DNA of 64,000 bases from Phialophora verrucosa. Lineage: Eukaryota > Ascomycota > Eurotiomycetes > Chaetothyriales > Herpotrichiellaceae. Shown here one piece after another: positions 1-10,051 of the stretch; position 1 is the stretch's first letter, and the number at the start of each line of letters is the position of its first letter. The notes under the pieces were generated by a model. It was given only the letters and a program-made list of their open reading frames with translations, was not told the DNA's origin and ran no database searches. Location: the NCBI GenBank assembly GCA_002099365.1, contig MSED01000014.1, forward strand, positions 1,116,001 to 1,180,000, given 5' to 3'. Both the position numbers and the translations under genes were made by a program.

Positions 1-715
1 CCGGAGAGCTTTCGGGACTGGCTGATACGGGTCTGGTCGCCTGTTACCTGAGGCACATTTAGCTTCGAAGGATCTGCACCGGCGACCTGAAGAACGAATG
101 CGACAGCAGACCCCAAGAACGAATGCTACATGACACCGGAAGAACGAATGCTTCAGGAAATCCAGTGCGAGGCTGGCGGCGAGGAACGAACAATGGCCAT
201 TCGATATAAGCATTGGCGCAACGAGCAGCCAACCAGAGGGCGCATCGGAGTCCTCGTCCAAACTCGGACCCAACCAAGAGCTGCGTTACTTGCTCGTATA
301 CTTGGTACTGAACTGAGGGAGTTTAGTATTGACACAAACCCCACCAGCTGGCAGTTTGGCTTCGAGGACGAGACCGGACCCCATTCTACACCTATCCCTA
401 TCCGGCTTTTGCAGGGTCATCGTCGGGAATATGTTCCCCAGCTCCACTCCAACGACTGACCGAGGTAATGGTGACGATTTCCCACTCTCGATTCCCACGA
501 CCGACCTCTCTCCGAGCTCGCTCTCACCAAAGGACACACATTCGACATCAGAGTCCACTTGGACCTTTGGCCGGCTTTCTGGCGTGCTTGGTCGGGGTAA
601 TATTCTTTCCGAGCTGCACCTTGGTTGCTACTCCCTTCCACCTGCTTACAATTCGGTTACTAGCCTAGGTTACAGTACCTAGATATTTTGGTCAATGATA
701 TCATGAGAATATGTC
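1..715. other. Left-edge intergenic stretch, no gene supported
   Basis: Several short open frames cross this stretch on both strands but overlap each other. None shows a recognisable domain, and none continues through plausible introns. It probably contains the promoter of the oxidoreductase gene that follows. The only clear structure is a short 25-bp-period repeat near the left end, listed separately. Confidence 0.6.
90..164. repeat. Three-copy tandem repeat with 25-bp period
   Basis: The 12-mer AAGAACGAATGC occurs exactly three times, starting at 90, 115 and 140, so the period is exactly 25 bp. The remaining 13 bases of each unit have diverged. It looks like an eroded minisatellite in an intergenic region. 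No function is evident. Confidence 0.75.
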
Positions 716-883
716 ATGTTCCGCATTCCACTCCTAAAATCTTATTTCAGACCTCCTTTAAACAGTATTGTTGCTAGAGATTCACTTTCGGGTATATTCC
801 GACAGCAAAGACTCTGTTCCTCTAGACCTGGAAACCAGTGGAACGACAACCCAAGCCTATTCTTATCAGTCCGGCCACCCGAG

Positions 884-2023
884 ATGAAGGCCGTTGTGAT
901 CAAGGGCAAAGAAGCCTACGTCGACCGGGACCGCCCTGTGCCCAAGCTGCGCGATGATTACATTCTCGTCAAAACCGCGGCGGTGGCCCTCAACCCCACG
1001 GACTGGAAGCACATTGCTTTCGGTCTAGGCGCGCAAGGCGGCCTCTCCGGGTGCGATTTCTCCGGGACGGTCGAAGAGGTCGGTTCTGCCGTGACCAAGT
1101 CATGGTCCAAGGGTGACCGCGTCGCTGGCGTTGCTCACGGTGGCAATGCCGTCCAGCCAGAGGATGGCGCCTTTGCCGAGTACGTGCTCGCAAAGGGGGA
1201 CATCCAACTGAAGATCCCGGACTCGTTGAGCTTTGAGGCGGCGGCAACCCTGCCGCTGGGCACGACGACCGTAATGCAGGGCTTGTTTCAAAAGGCCTTG
1301 AAGCTCAACTGGCCGACCGACCCGGTCAAGGAGAAAACCTACGTCCTGATATATGGAGGCAGCACCGCTACGGGCGCCCTGGGCATTCAGTTTGCGAACT
1401 TGTGAGTGGACGAACCGTTCTCGCCTTCCTTTGTTCCTGTCAACCATCACAGGTGACATCCAGATACTGACAGTGGCCTTTGCTTCGCGCGACACAGGGC
1501 CGGATACACCGTGCTGACGACGTGCTCGCCCCGTAACTTCGACTATGTCAAATCGCTGGGCGCCGCGGAAGTGTACGACTACAACGACAAGGAGGCCGCG
1601 TCGAAGATCCGCCAATTCACGGACAACAAGCTCAAGCTCGCGTGGGACACGATCAGCGAGAAGGACAGCGCGCAATTCTGCGCCGACGCCCTCTCATCCG
1701 AGTCGGGCGGGAGATATGGCTCCATCTTACCGGTCAGTTGCCCTCGCGAGGACGTCGAGAGTGTCAGCACACTCATGTACACGATCTTTGGCGAGCCGTT
1801 CAAATTTGGTCCGCAAGAGATTCCGGCCTTGAGCGAGGATTTCGAGTATGCGAAGAAGTTTCTGGCCATGACTGAAGGCCTGCTGAAAGAGGGGAAGATC
1901 AAGGCGCACAAGCAGACCGTGGGCGGGGCCGGGTTGGAAGGCGTGTTGAAAGGCTTGGAGGACATGAAGAACGGAAAGGTGAGCGGAGAGAAGTTGGTCT
2001 ACCGGGTTGCTGAGACGCCGTGA
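884..2023 (+). CDS. MDR-family zinc-independent oxidoreductase (enoyl reductase-like)
   Basis: This is a medium-chain dehydrogenase/reductase of the fungal trans-enoyl-reductase/quinone-oxidoreductase type, which uses NADPH. There are two exons, 884-1401 and 1498-2023, joined in phase by a GTGAGT donor and a CACAG acceptor, giving 347 aa. The N-terminal GroES-like half starts MKAVVIKG and contains a GCDFSGTVEEVG segment. The Rossmann half carries GGSTATGALGIQFANL, followed across the splice by AGYTVLTTCSP. The structural zinc Cys cluster of alcohol dehydrogenases is absent, as expected for this subfamily. The frame is open upstream to an ATG at 716, which would add 56 residues rich in Arg and Ser that could act as a mitochondrial presequence. 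I chose 884 because 347 aa fits the family length. Similar proteins act in secondary metabolism (LovC, ToxD type), but no synthase is nearby, so the substrate is unknown. Confidence 0.85.
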
Positions 2024-2761
2024 TCTGGTGCGCGTAGCGTCGAGAAAGCGGGGGACGAGAGAGCTGAGAGACTGGCCATGACATTGACACGCATGAGGAA
2101 CTGGGAGGCTCCTGTATGTACGGAGTACAGCCTGTACATAGCTTGTGTAGTTCAGTGTAAGCCCCAAACTATTATGGAGGAAGGCTGTTTAATCGGCACG
2201 CCTAGAACGGGACCCCGGCGACGCCGCCTTTACCCGCGATAGCGCCGGGACACGCCTGTGCGGAACTTTGGCGCCTAAGCTAGTGGAAGTGCTGCATAAA
2301 TACAACTCATTTAACCAGAATGACTGAATGGATGAATCGATCAATAAGTCTGTTCCTCTATGCACAGAACCCTGGACATATCCTCAACGTTGCTCAAGCC
2401 GTTCAGTCTCGTGATAAAATGCAGGATGGACGCATTGTCGCCGGCCGGCAGAGCGGCCTCCGAAAATCAGCACGACGGTGACGCGAGATCGCGAGCTGGC
2501 TTCCTCAAATCGGTAGTAGCCTAAGGACAGACTTGTCTGTACCTGCGTTGCTGCAGTACAGGCTGAAACAAGTGGCCCTAGAGATCAATTGACAACATCG
2601 TTAGACTCGATCCTTAGACGCCGCCCCAGACGCAACCCGGAGATGCAACGCTTTGCTAATACGGTATATATGCGCTACCTTTCTATCCTACAATGCGCCG
2701 ACCTTGGCCTGTGTTAATTACAACTCGCAGTCACCTGTTCCTCCCTTAGCAAAGTCCTCAA
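2024..2761. other. Intergenic region with the CorA-like gene promoter
   Basis: No coding potential is visible. The stretch holds the 3' end of the oxidoreductase gene and the promoter of the CorA-like gene. One copy of the recurrent intergenic motif TACGGAGTA lies at 2119-2127, and a TATA-like element lies at 2665-2671. Confidence 0.6.
2665..2671 (+). promoter_or_regulatory. TATA-like element upstream of CorA-like gene
   Basis: TATATAT lies about 91 bp before the ATG at 2762, a usual distance for a fungal core promoter. It is assigned on position and sequence only. Confidence 0.4.
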
Positions 2762-4653
2762 ATGAGCGGTTTTCTCGAGGTCGAGCGCCGACAGATACTT
2801 GACCAGCTGGACTGGAAGCCTAGCGATGACAAGAAACTGTATTTCTTCGAGTGCCGTCAACCATCGAATGCGCCATCCATTGCAGAGCTGAAAATTCGAG
2901 AAGGATTTCTCGAACACGACGAGGTGCAACCATGGCTACAACAGAAGGTGAGTCGGAGCGATGACTCATTCTATGTGGTCCTGTTGCTTAGGATTCATCG
3001 CTATACGACGAGTCCGAACTCACCCTGATTAGGGCAAGTTTAAACCGGTCAAGTTGTCGGCCCCCGGGGCTGCCGTCGACTCAGGGGGGATTCGGTTGCT
3101 CATCGTGGACGGCGTCGAACTCTCCGACGAGGAGAGTGACTGGCGCTTGGCCATGAGGCGCGAGGACTACGAATCGCTCGAGAAGGTATTTCATCTCCAC
3201 GCCGCGACGCTCCCGAGCCTTTTCAAGAGCACGGGCGTCTGCTCTGCTTTCAAGCAACTCGACCCTGCGACGGGGGATATCCGTCGCGTGTCCACCATCT
3301 TGAGGCCGAGCAACACATGGCAGAACAGCATCTTTGCCGTTTCGCAAACCTACGATCTCTCCTCCAGGCAGAGCACTGCTCTCATGGTAGGCTACGGCTT
3401 GGTGGGGGACTTCCTCGCCGTCCAGACAGACTACATTCGGGACCTGCTACAAGCAAACTCGTCGCTCTGGACACACCCGGCCCTGATCCCGAACATCTTC
3501 CTCCGCGCGTACGGCGAGTGTTACAAAGACGACGTGCTGGGCTGTGAGGGCAAAACGACCGAACTGGAAGGATCCGTCGGGGCGACGTCGTACTGGAAAT
3601 GGACCGAGGAAGAACAATCGTCAGCAAGCGCGTCGATAAGGTCATCATCGAGCAGGTCGTCGTCGAAATCTACGTGGAGCAAGTTGGTCGGTCCGGCAAC
3701 CGATTGGCCTGCCTCGGTCGATGTCAAGACGGCGACGCTTTCAATCCACTTCCACGCCTCGGCAGTCTACCAGTACCTGGCGTCGGTGAAGTGGCACCGA
3801 GATAGCATCCAGTTCCTGCTCGATCTGCAGATCCGGACGGAAAAGCGCTGTCTCCCGCAAGGACGATTCCCCGTGGAGTGGGAAAGCATGCGCGACAACA
3901 TGGAACACCACCTGCGCACGACGGAGCAGATGGTAGAGCACCTGCAGTGGCTGCAACAGCGCGTACAGACCCAGACTAACGTGGTAAGTCGTGGATGCGG
4001 CGGCGGCGGTGGGCACCTAAATTTACCCGTTCATGTTGTCCTGATCATGATATTTTGATCTGCAACAATCTGACCCGTGGCTTCCCTGACAGCTCTACAG
4101 CGCGACCTCACAGAAGGACAACCTGGTCGCCAGTCGAATCGCCTCCTCGACGAAAAAAGACAGTATAGCCATGATGGCATTCACGTTCATCACCGCCCTC
4201 TTCCTGCCCGGCACGTATATTGCCTCCGTGTTCAGCACAGGCATGTTCGACTGGATGCCGGCGGCCAACTCGTCAGCAGGAGACGGCGGCCGTAGAGTGG
4301 TCTCGACGCGCTTCTGGATATACTGGGTCACCACGGTTCCGCTGACCACGGCCGTCATGGCGGGCTGGTACTTCTGGTACCGAGCCGCGGACGCCGAGTG
4401 GCGAAGGACAACTCAGTTAGAGATCCACACAGAGGAAGAAGGAGAAGCGGACGAGGACGAGGAAGACGAAGTACATGACAAAGATCCGGCACAGCTTGAG
4501 AAACAACAGTCTTCTACGACCCAGTATCGGTTTCGAGATCGTTGGCACATGCGTCGATCGGGCACAGCATCGAGCGCTAGGGACTCCCCGGGGCAGCCTG
4601 GCAGATCCAAGTCGGGGATACGCGAGAGGTTTAGCAGCAGAGTTATAAGATGA
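2762..4653 (+). CDS. CorA-like divalent-cation transporter family membrane protein
   Basis: This is a fungal member of the CorA/MIT superfamily, normally Mg2+ or other divalent-cation channels in the plasma or vacuolar membrane. Exons 2762-2947, 3033-3983 and 4093-4653 join in phase (GTGAGT and GTAAGT donors) to give 565 aa. A long cytoplasmic N-terminal domain contains a Ser-rich insertion (around codons at 3618-3680). It is followed by a helical stretch (the dimerising stalk) and two C-terminal membrane segments: MMAFTFITALFLPGTYIASV, then WIYWVTTVPLTTAVMAGWYF. The GMN signature expected after the first segment reads GMF (FSTGMFDW), as in divergent fungal CorA-like proteins, so transport is inferred rather than proven. 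The C-terminal tail is acidic and then basic. The start is the first ATG giving this frame after a TATA-like element. Confidence 0.8.
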
Positions 4654-5162
4654 GGTTAGGGTTGTGGACATGTGTGAACAGACACAGTTCAGGCTTTCTC
4701 AGTTATACAGTCACAAGCAGGATCCCCTGCCACATCCTGTTGTTTTCGCTACCTACACTCGCCGCTCGACGCTCGACGCCACTCGAGTATGCTCGCATTG
4801 CATATATACACGTCGACGACCTGAGATGTGAGCGGAGCGATTCCTAGAGAGGGCGCGGAAATAATTTACTATAGCGTCAATTGCTGCTCCAAGACACAGG
4901 CATACATACTGTGCGTAGACAATTGGCATATCTTCGCGCTCCTCACGGATGCTGCCAAATGATCTATTCTATGGATAGAGGCCCTACTGTGGAGGCAGGT
5001 TACTACTTCGTACTGTTAACTTGTTGACTGTATCCCTCGCTCATGCTAAATGCCAGTTCTAGTATAGTACTGTATGTGCAATCCAATTCAGGTCGCGATT
5101 GATTGATGGCCTTGTCCTCGGTTAAAAATTGCAAAAAAAGCACGCCCATCATCGATATGGTC
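4654..5162. other. Convergent intergenic region
   Basis: This is the spacer between the 3' ends of the CorA-like gene (plus) and the lipase-like gene (minus). It is AT-richer than its flanks and contains GTACTGTA-type repeats. No gene is visible. Both transcripts probably terminate here. Confidence 0.6.
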
Positions 5163-7019
5163 TCATTGCTTTCTCTCCCCTGCCTCCTTCCGACTTTGTC
5201 TCTTCACGTCCTCCATCTCTCGTAAAATTATGTCGTTGAAATCTTGCGCATTGTCCAAGTATAAATGATGTCCCGCGTCCTTGACGATGACGACCTTGGC
5301 ACTGCCCTGATCGCGTTCCTTTTCTTCAGCCGAAGCGTTGGCAAGGTTGCGCTGCGTCTCGGCGTCGATCTTCTTCTTTGCCGCGTACCCGCCCTTGACG
5401 TCCATCCAGTCGTTCTCGCCGTACATGAGCACAACGGGGAGACCCGGCTCGTATTGTTGCTTGGTCGACGTGGAAGCGTCGGTTCCGGGAGATGCAGGTG
5501 AGGATGCGCCAGGGTGTTGTTCCAATATACCGGCGGCGTTGACTTCGTGGGTCTTCGATTCCAGAGGCTGGCGACCCACCCCACCGATTCGTCGTATTAA
5601 CGGGCTTCGTGCAAAAGCGCCGGGCGCCAAAATGTACGCGAGTGCATATTCTCCGGAGCCCCTGAGGCGGAATAATGAATAGCTGTAGTCATGTAGTGCG
5701 AGGGCTTCTTCTGACGGGAGATGCGAGAATCGCCTTGACGTCCAGCCGCTGACGAGCCGGGGACCAAGGGGACCGGACCAGCGGACAAAGCTGAATGGTG
5801 AAATGTTTGCATCCCAAAGGTAGGTGAGCCATTTGGGGAGGGGTCGACGCGGGGGCGGCGCTGTTGAGGTATCGGAATCTGAGGCGTTGTCGTTGGCGGG
5901 TAAGCGGTTTGGATTGGCCTTTTGTTTCAGCTGGGCTTCTTTTTCGGCTTTCTTCCGTGCGTTGAGGAAGTTGTTGTTATCGCCCGTGCTTGGAGTCGAA
6001 TCGGCGTCTCCGTCTTGCCCTGGTGGAGGGGGCATAGCCGCATGAGTTGCATAGGGGTCCTCAGGTATCCCGACCGGACTCGCGAGTATCAATTTATTGA
6101 GGCGGCCCGGGTATTTGAGGGCGTAGCACACGGCCATATAGCCGCCCATGGAATGGCCGATCAGGGTAAACTTGTCGATCTTCCTCTTCACGCGCCATTC
6201 TTCAAGGCTGTCAATGAACCAGTCCTCGGCCTCTGTGATTTGCGCCTCCCTCGTCTTGGACCTTAACCTGAATGGCGGACGTGAACTGCGGCCCATACCG
6301 AGCATGTCTAACGCGTAGAGTTGCCACCCTTCTGCTCGGGAGAGGGGCTCGAAGTTCTTGTAGAAGAAGCCTAGACCGGCGCCGTAGCCGTGGAGAATGA
6401 CAAGGTTGTTCTCTACAGTTTCTCCCGTACGTTCGACGGAGAATTCATTGAGAGCGCGGTTTTTCCCCGACAAGGGGACGAGGCGAGAATGCCATTTTCG
6501 CGGGCCGTAGGGGTCGGTAATCGAATTTGTAGTAGCAATTTGCTCTGACGGCGCGTCTTGATTTATTGAAACGGTTGAGTTATTTCTTGTGGGCGGCTCG
6601 GAGCCGGTCTTTGCGTGGGTAGGCGGCTGTTGGAGGTAGGGGATGAAAGACAGCACTCGGTGTTCTGCTTGAGCGGCGGGCAGGGCAGTCCACCACTGTG
6701 AGAAGCCTTGCTTGTATGAGAGCGGAAAGAGTCCATCGAAGCGAGATTTCCGGGGATTTTGCCTTTCTTCCTTTGCGCGCTGGGAGGCCAGAGGGCTCCT
6801 CTGCGCCCGGCCCTGGAGTTCACTGTCTGACTCGGCGGCGGAAGAGGACATGACGGGCGGGTGGTGGGACGACGGCGCGATGAGAAGATCCTCGGGGTCG
6901 GTGGCAAGCGCCGCTGGTGTTGAAGAGGATTGGAAGCGAGGAGAAGGACGAGGAGAAAGGCGTCGGACTCTGGGGGCTGCCTCTAGGAGTGGAATTGCTG
7001 AAGGGAGAGTTCGTCTCAT
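5163..7019 (-). CDS. Alpha/beta hydrolase of the ABHD4/5-Cld1 group (probable mitochondrial cardiolipin/phospholipid lipase)
   Basis: This is an intronless alpha/beta hydrolase of 618 aa, related to yeast Cld1 and human ABHD4/ABHD5, which deacylate or remodel phospholipids. Visible motifs are the oxyanion-loop HGYGAG (about 210-215), LDMLGMGRS (about 238-245), the nucleophile elbow GHSMG (288-292, Ser290), and near the C-terminus DAGHHLYLDN, which supplies the catalytic His and the HxxxxD acyltransferase-type motif of this group. The first 30-40 residues are Arg/Ser/Pro-rich and nearly free of acids, like a mitochondrial presequence, which matches Cld1. The frame runs 101 codons further upstream to 7322, but that segment is hydrophobic and atypical, so the ATG at 7019 is preferred. 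A low-complexity linker interrupts the cap region, as in other fungal members. Cardiolipin specificity is inferred. Confidence 0.85.
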   Translation of the reverse strand: MRRTLPSAIPLLEAAPRVRRLSPRPSPRFQSSSTPAALATDPEDLLIAPSSHHPPVMSSSAAESDSELQGRAQRSPLASQRAKEERQNPRKSRFDGLFPLSYKQGFSQWWTALPAAQAEHRVLSFIPYLQQPPTHAKTGSEPPTRNNSTVSINQDAPSEQIATTNSITDPYGPRKWHSRLVPLSGKNRALNEFSVERTGETVENNLVILHGYGAGLGFFYKNFEPLSRAEGWQLYALDMLGMGRSSRPPFRLRSKTREAQITEAEDWFIDSLEEWRVKRKIDKFTLIGHSMGGYMAVCYALKYPGRLNKLILASPVGIPEDPYATHAAMPPPPGQDGDADSTPSTGDNNNFLNARKKAEKEAQLKQKANPNRLPANDNASDSDTSTAPPPRRPLPKWLTYLWDANISPFSFVRWSGPLGPRLVSGWTSRRFSHLPSEEALALHDYSYSLFRLRGSGEYALAYILAPGAFARSPLIRRIGGVGRQPLESKTHEVNAAGILEQHPGASSPASPGTDASTSTKQQYEPGLPVVLMYGENDWMDVKGGYAAKKKIDAETQRNLANASAEEKERDQGSAKVVIVKDAGHHLYLDNAQDFNDIILREMEDVKRQSRKEAGERKQ

Positions 7020-8311
7020 ATACGAGACATTTGCCTCCCAGCGAGATGGAAGTGAGGGATGAGATGTTATTTTCAATGCAAGTGGGATGCTGACGTCCGT
7101 GGAACCAATCCGGTCCACAGCGGTATGTACGGAGTAGACAGGCAGCAAGATTAATGAAACGGCATACGCGAGAGCGATTAGTCCCCCAGAGGCAGCGCCG
7201 CTATGCAGAAAGGAAATAAAGAAGCAAAAGTCCAGACCTGTCAGTCGGACGTCAACGCCGACATCATCACTCACCAAAAATACGAAGGGCCAGCATGCAC
7301 GATTCAGCCACTCGGATTCCAATTCGGCCGTTGAGCCCCGGAGATAAGCATGCCTCCTGCATGCCGGGCATTCGCTTCAGGTCATCCGGCCTCGTGCAGA
7401 CCAGCCCTTTCCGCTCTCACGCTGTGATTGTCTACCTACCTGGTGGAGGTAATTTAATTGTGCTGCCTGGCATCGGATGTCCTCTGCAGGAACCATCTTG
7501 TGCTTTGGGCAAGGGATCAAGCTGCACCGTGGCTCTGGGCATAGCGACGGGACTCCCAGCTGACGGCAGATGCGGAGTAGAGGCCAGACGATTATGTCGC
7601 TTCACTATCGAGACTTCAACAAGTCAGGTCAAAGATCTATACTATGTTTATACACCACACATATATAGCTCTATCAATTGGGAACAATAGAAAGAGTAGA
7701 CGCCGCTGGGGCAAGCCTGTAGCTTAGCGTCTGGGCACTGCCTGAACTTAGACCGAGTACTCAGTACTAGGGGTACGAGTGCAGCGGAATGGAAAGTACT
7801 GTATGAATACTGTGTATATCAATCAATTAACCATCCTTTGGCCCTGTGCGCTTGATTGGCACATTAAGAAAAGTAAAAACTGCTCGACTCTGAAGTGCGA
7901 CTCACCGCGAGCGTGCCGCTTCTATAATGGCCTATCAACCCTCCCACCTTCGCACTTACCCCTTCATCCTTAATCCTACTCTATCGCGTCCACATCGTGA
8001 AGTGCCCCTTTGGGGTGTGACTGTGCAGCTATGAGCCTCGGTTTCAGGGTTTCTGAGGCGCTTATTGAGTGTCGGGTACCTACACACGGCACTTCTTATA
8101 ATTTTACAACTGCCGGCTAGACGTCGACGTCGCCTTTCCCGCGCAGGGAAGTTTGGGTACACAGTACTAGCCGCCCCTCCCCCGGTTTGCTTCGCCTCTT
8201 GTGCCGGTCGTGCGGGGATTCCGCTAAATGCCCGGCCGAGAGATTCAAATAGTACCAAGAGGACCTCAATACTAGGGTTGAAACCCATCAAACTCGTCTC
8301 TGGGAATAAGG
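7020..8311. other. Divergent intergenic region, no gene supported
   Basis: This is the shared upstream region of the lipase-like gene (minus) and the galactonate dehydratase gene (plus). A TACGGAGTA copy lies at 7128-7136. The plus-strand open frame at 7295-7690 has no domain and overlaps the upstream frame extension of the lipase gene, so it is not called. Confidence 0.55.
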
Positions 8312-9630
8312 ATGGCACCGATCAAGGAGATTGAATACTTTCGCGTCCCTCCACGCTGGATATTCGTCAAGATCACCGATTCGGATGGGAAGACAGGCTG
8401 GGGTGAAGCGTCCTTAGAGGGTAATTCAGAAGCCGTAGAGGGCTGTTTGGATGGATTCAGGGAACGATTCGTGGGGATGGAAGCCAAGTGCGTGTGTCCC
8501 CTTTACCGTTGAACCTATTAGGGCTGACGTTACACACGCAGTGAGATTGAAAATATATGGCAACATGCATACCGGGGAAGTTTCTATCGAGGTGGACCGG
8601 TCATTATGAGCGCTCTGGCGGGCATTGATATCGCGTTGTGGGATTTAAAGGGTGGGTAATGCACGCCAATCCTCGAGCAGAGCGGAGGCAGTACGTCAGA
8701 TGTTAATCATGGTGTAGCACGTAGATTGAATGTGCCCATCTATGAGCTCCTGGGAGGGAAAGTCCGGTCGAAAATCAAGGTCTACACCTGGGTCCGAGGC
8801 GAGAATGCTGCTGCTTGCGCTAAACATGCGCATGTGTACCCAGCCCCCAAGGTTAGACCATCCCTGACGTTTTGTCGTTCAGCCTGGCTAGAAAGGAGCA
8901 AGGATTCCAGGCGGTCAAAATGACGGCCACCGAAGATCTCGGCTGGGTGGATTCTCCCGCGGCTTTGGACGATGCGGTGGAGCGATTGAAAGCGGTCAAG
9001 GCGACCGGCGTCGACTGTGGACTGGATTTCCATGGCCGCGTCCACAAACCCATGGTGAAGCTGTTGGCGCGCAAGCTGGAGCCTCACGAACCCCTGTTCA
9101 TCGAAGAGCCGCTGTTGTCCGACCACCCGGAAGGATTTCAGTCTCTGGACACCACGATCCCCGTCGCGCTGGGCGAACGACTGCACAGCCGCTGGGCCTT
9201 CAAGCCGTTCTTGGAGCTGGGCAAAGTGGACATCTTGCAGCCGGACATCAGCCACGCCGGGGGAATCTCAGAGCTTCGTCGTATCGCCACCATGGCCGAG
9301 GCCTACGACGTCGCTCTGGCGCCGCACTGCCCGCTCGGACCGATCGCCCTAGCCGCAAACTTCCAAATCGACGCCGTGAGCGCCAACTTTTTCATTCAGG
9401 AGATGATTCTAGATCCGAACCAGACCCTGTCGGTGGGACAGGGCGACTTGAAGGGCTACACCAAGAATGCCGAGGTGTGGACGGTCAAGGACGGCATGAT
9501 TGACATGATGGACGGGCCGGGACTGGGCATCGAGGTAGATGAGGAGCGTGTAAGGCAGTCCGCGGTCGGTACCAAATCATGGAGATTCCCCACATTCAGA
9601 GGGCCTGGCGGGGAGCTGCGGGAATGGTAA
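8312..9630 (+). CDS. D-galactonate dehydratase (enolase superfamily, MR/MLE)
   Basis: This enzyme dehydrates a sugar acid, probably D-galactonate, to 2-keto-3-deoxy-galactonate in sugar-acid catabolism. Exons 8312-8487, 8542-8651, 8718-8835 and 8883-9630 give 383 aa, almost the length of bacterial DgoD. The N-terminal cap has [14 protein letters not shown] and [11 protein letters not shown]. The barrel holds metal ligands D183 (GLDFHGR), E209 (FIEEPLL) and E233 (LGERLHS), with H185 and the base His in APHCPLGP. These positions nearly match my recollection of E. coli DgoD, which supports the splice model. The third intron uses a weak GTACCC donor but a good CTGAC branch and TTCAG acceptor, so its 5' boundary is the least certain. 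No other galactonate genes are adjacent. L-galactonate dehydratase (LGD1 type) is less likely on length and on the PPRW start. Confidence 0.88.
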
Positions 9631-10051
9631 AGTCGGTATACATCGATTGGAGTGGAATGGATGGTGTGGACTGAAGAGACAGGAGCTGCCTGGGGATGGT
9701 ACGAGGACCGAGTACATAATTAGGCTATCGAGAACCGCTCTAATGTAGAGAGATGAACACTGTAAACACTAGCGGAAGCCGGGTGGTGAGAACAGGGCGG
9801 CATCACCCTAGACCCGATTTTCAGCCCGATTTCCACTCACCTCTCGCGACTGGCTTGCAGCTCCTCGGCTCGATCCAGCCTCGTCATCCCCCATCTCTCA
9901 ATTCACATCCACCAGCTGCGCGCGCAATTACTCGTACTAGATGAGCGAGCGGGACTTCGCGGGTCTCACATTCCTCCATGGCCCTACGGTAATCTACGCC
10001 GAAGAACCCCTCTTCAACGACACCAAGAGCCTCACCCCCTCCGCCGCGACT
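9631..10051. other. Intergenic region upstream of Spo7-like gene
   Basis: This is a tandem (plus-plus) spacer. The Spo7 frame is open upstream to an ATG at 9941, so the end of this stretch may be coding. It contains the Spo7 promoter and otherwise shows no structure. Confidence 0.5.

Noticed and set aside
7295..7690. 131-codon plus-strand open frame upstream of the galactonate dehydratase
   Set aside because: No motif, no splice partners, and it lies within the shared promoter region.
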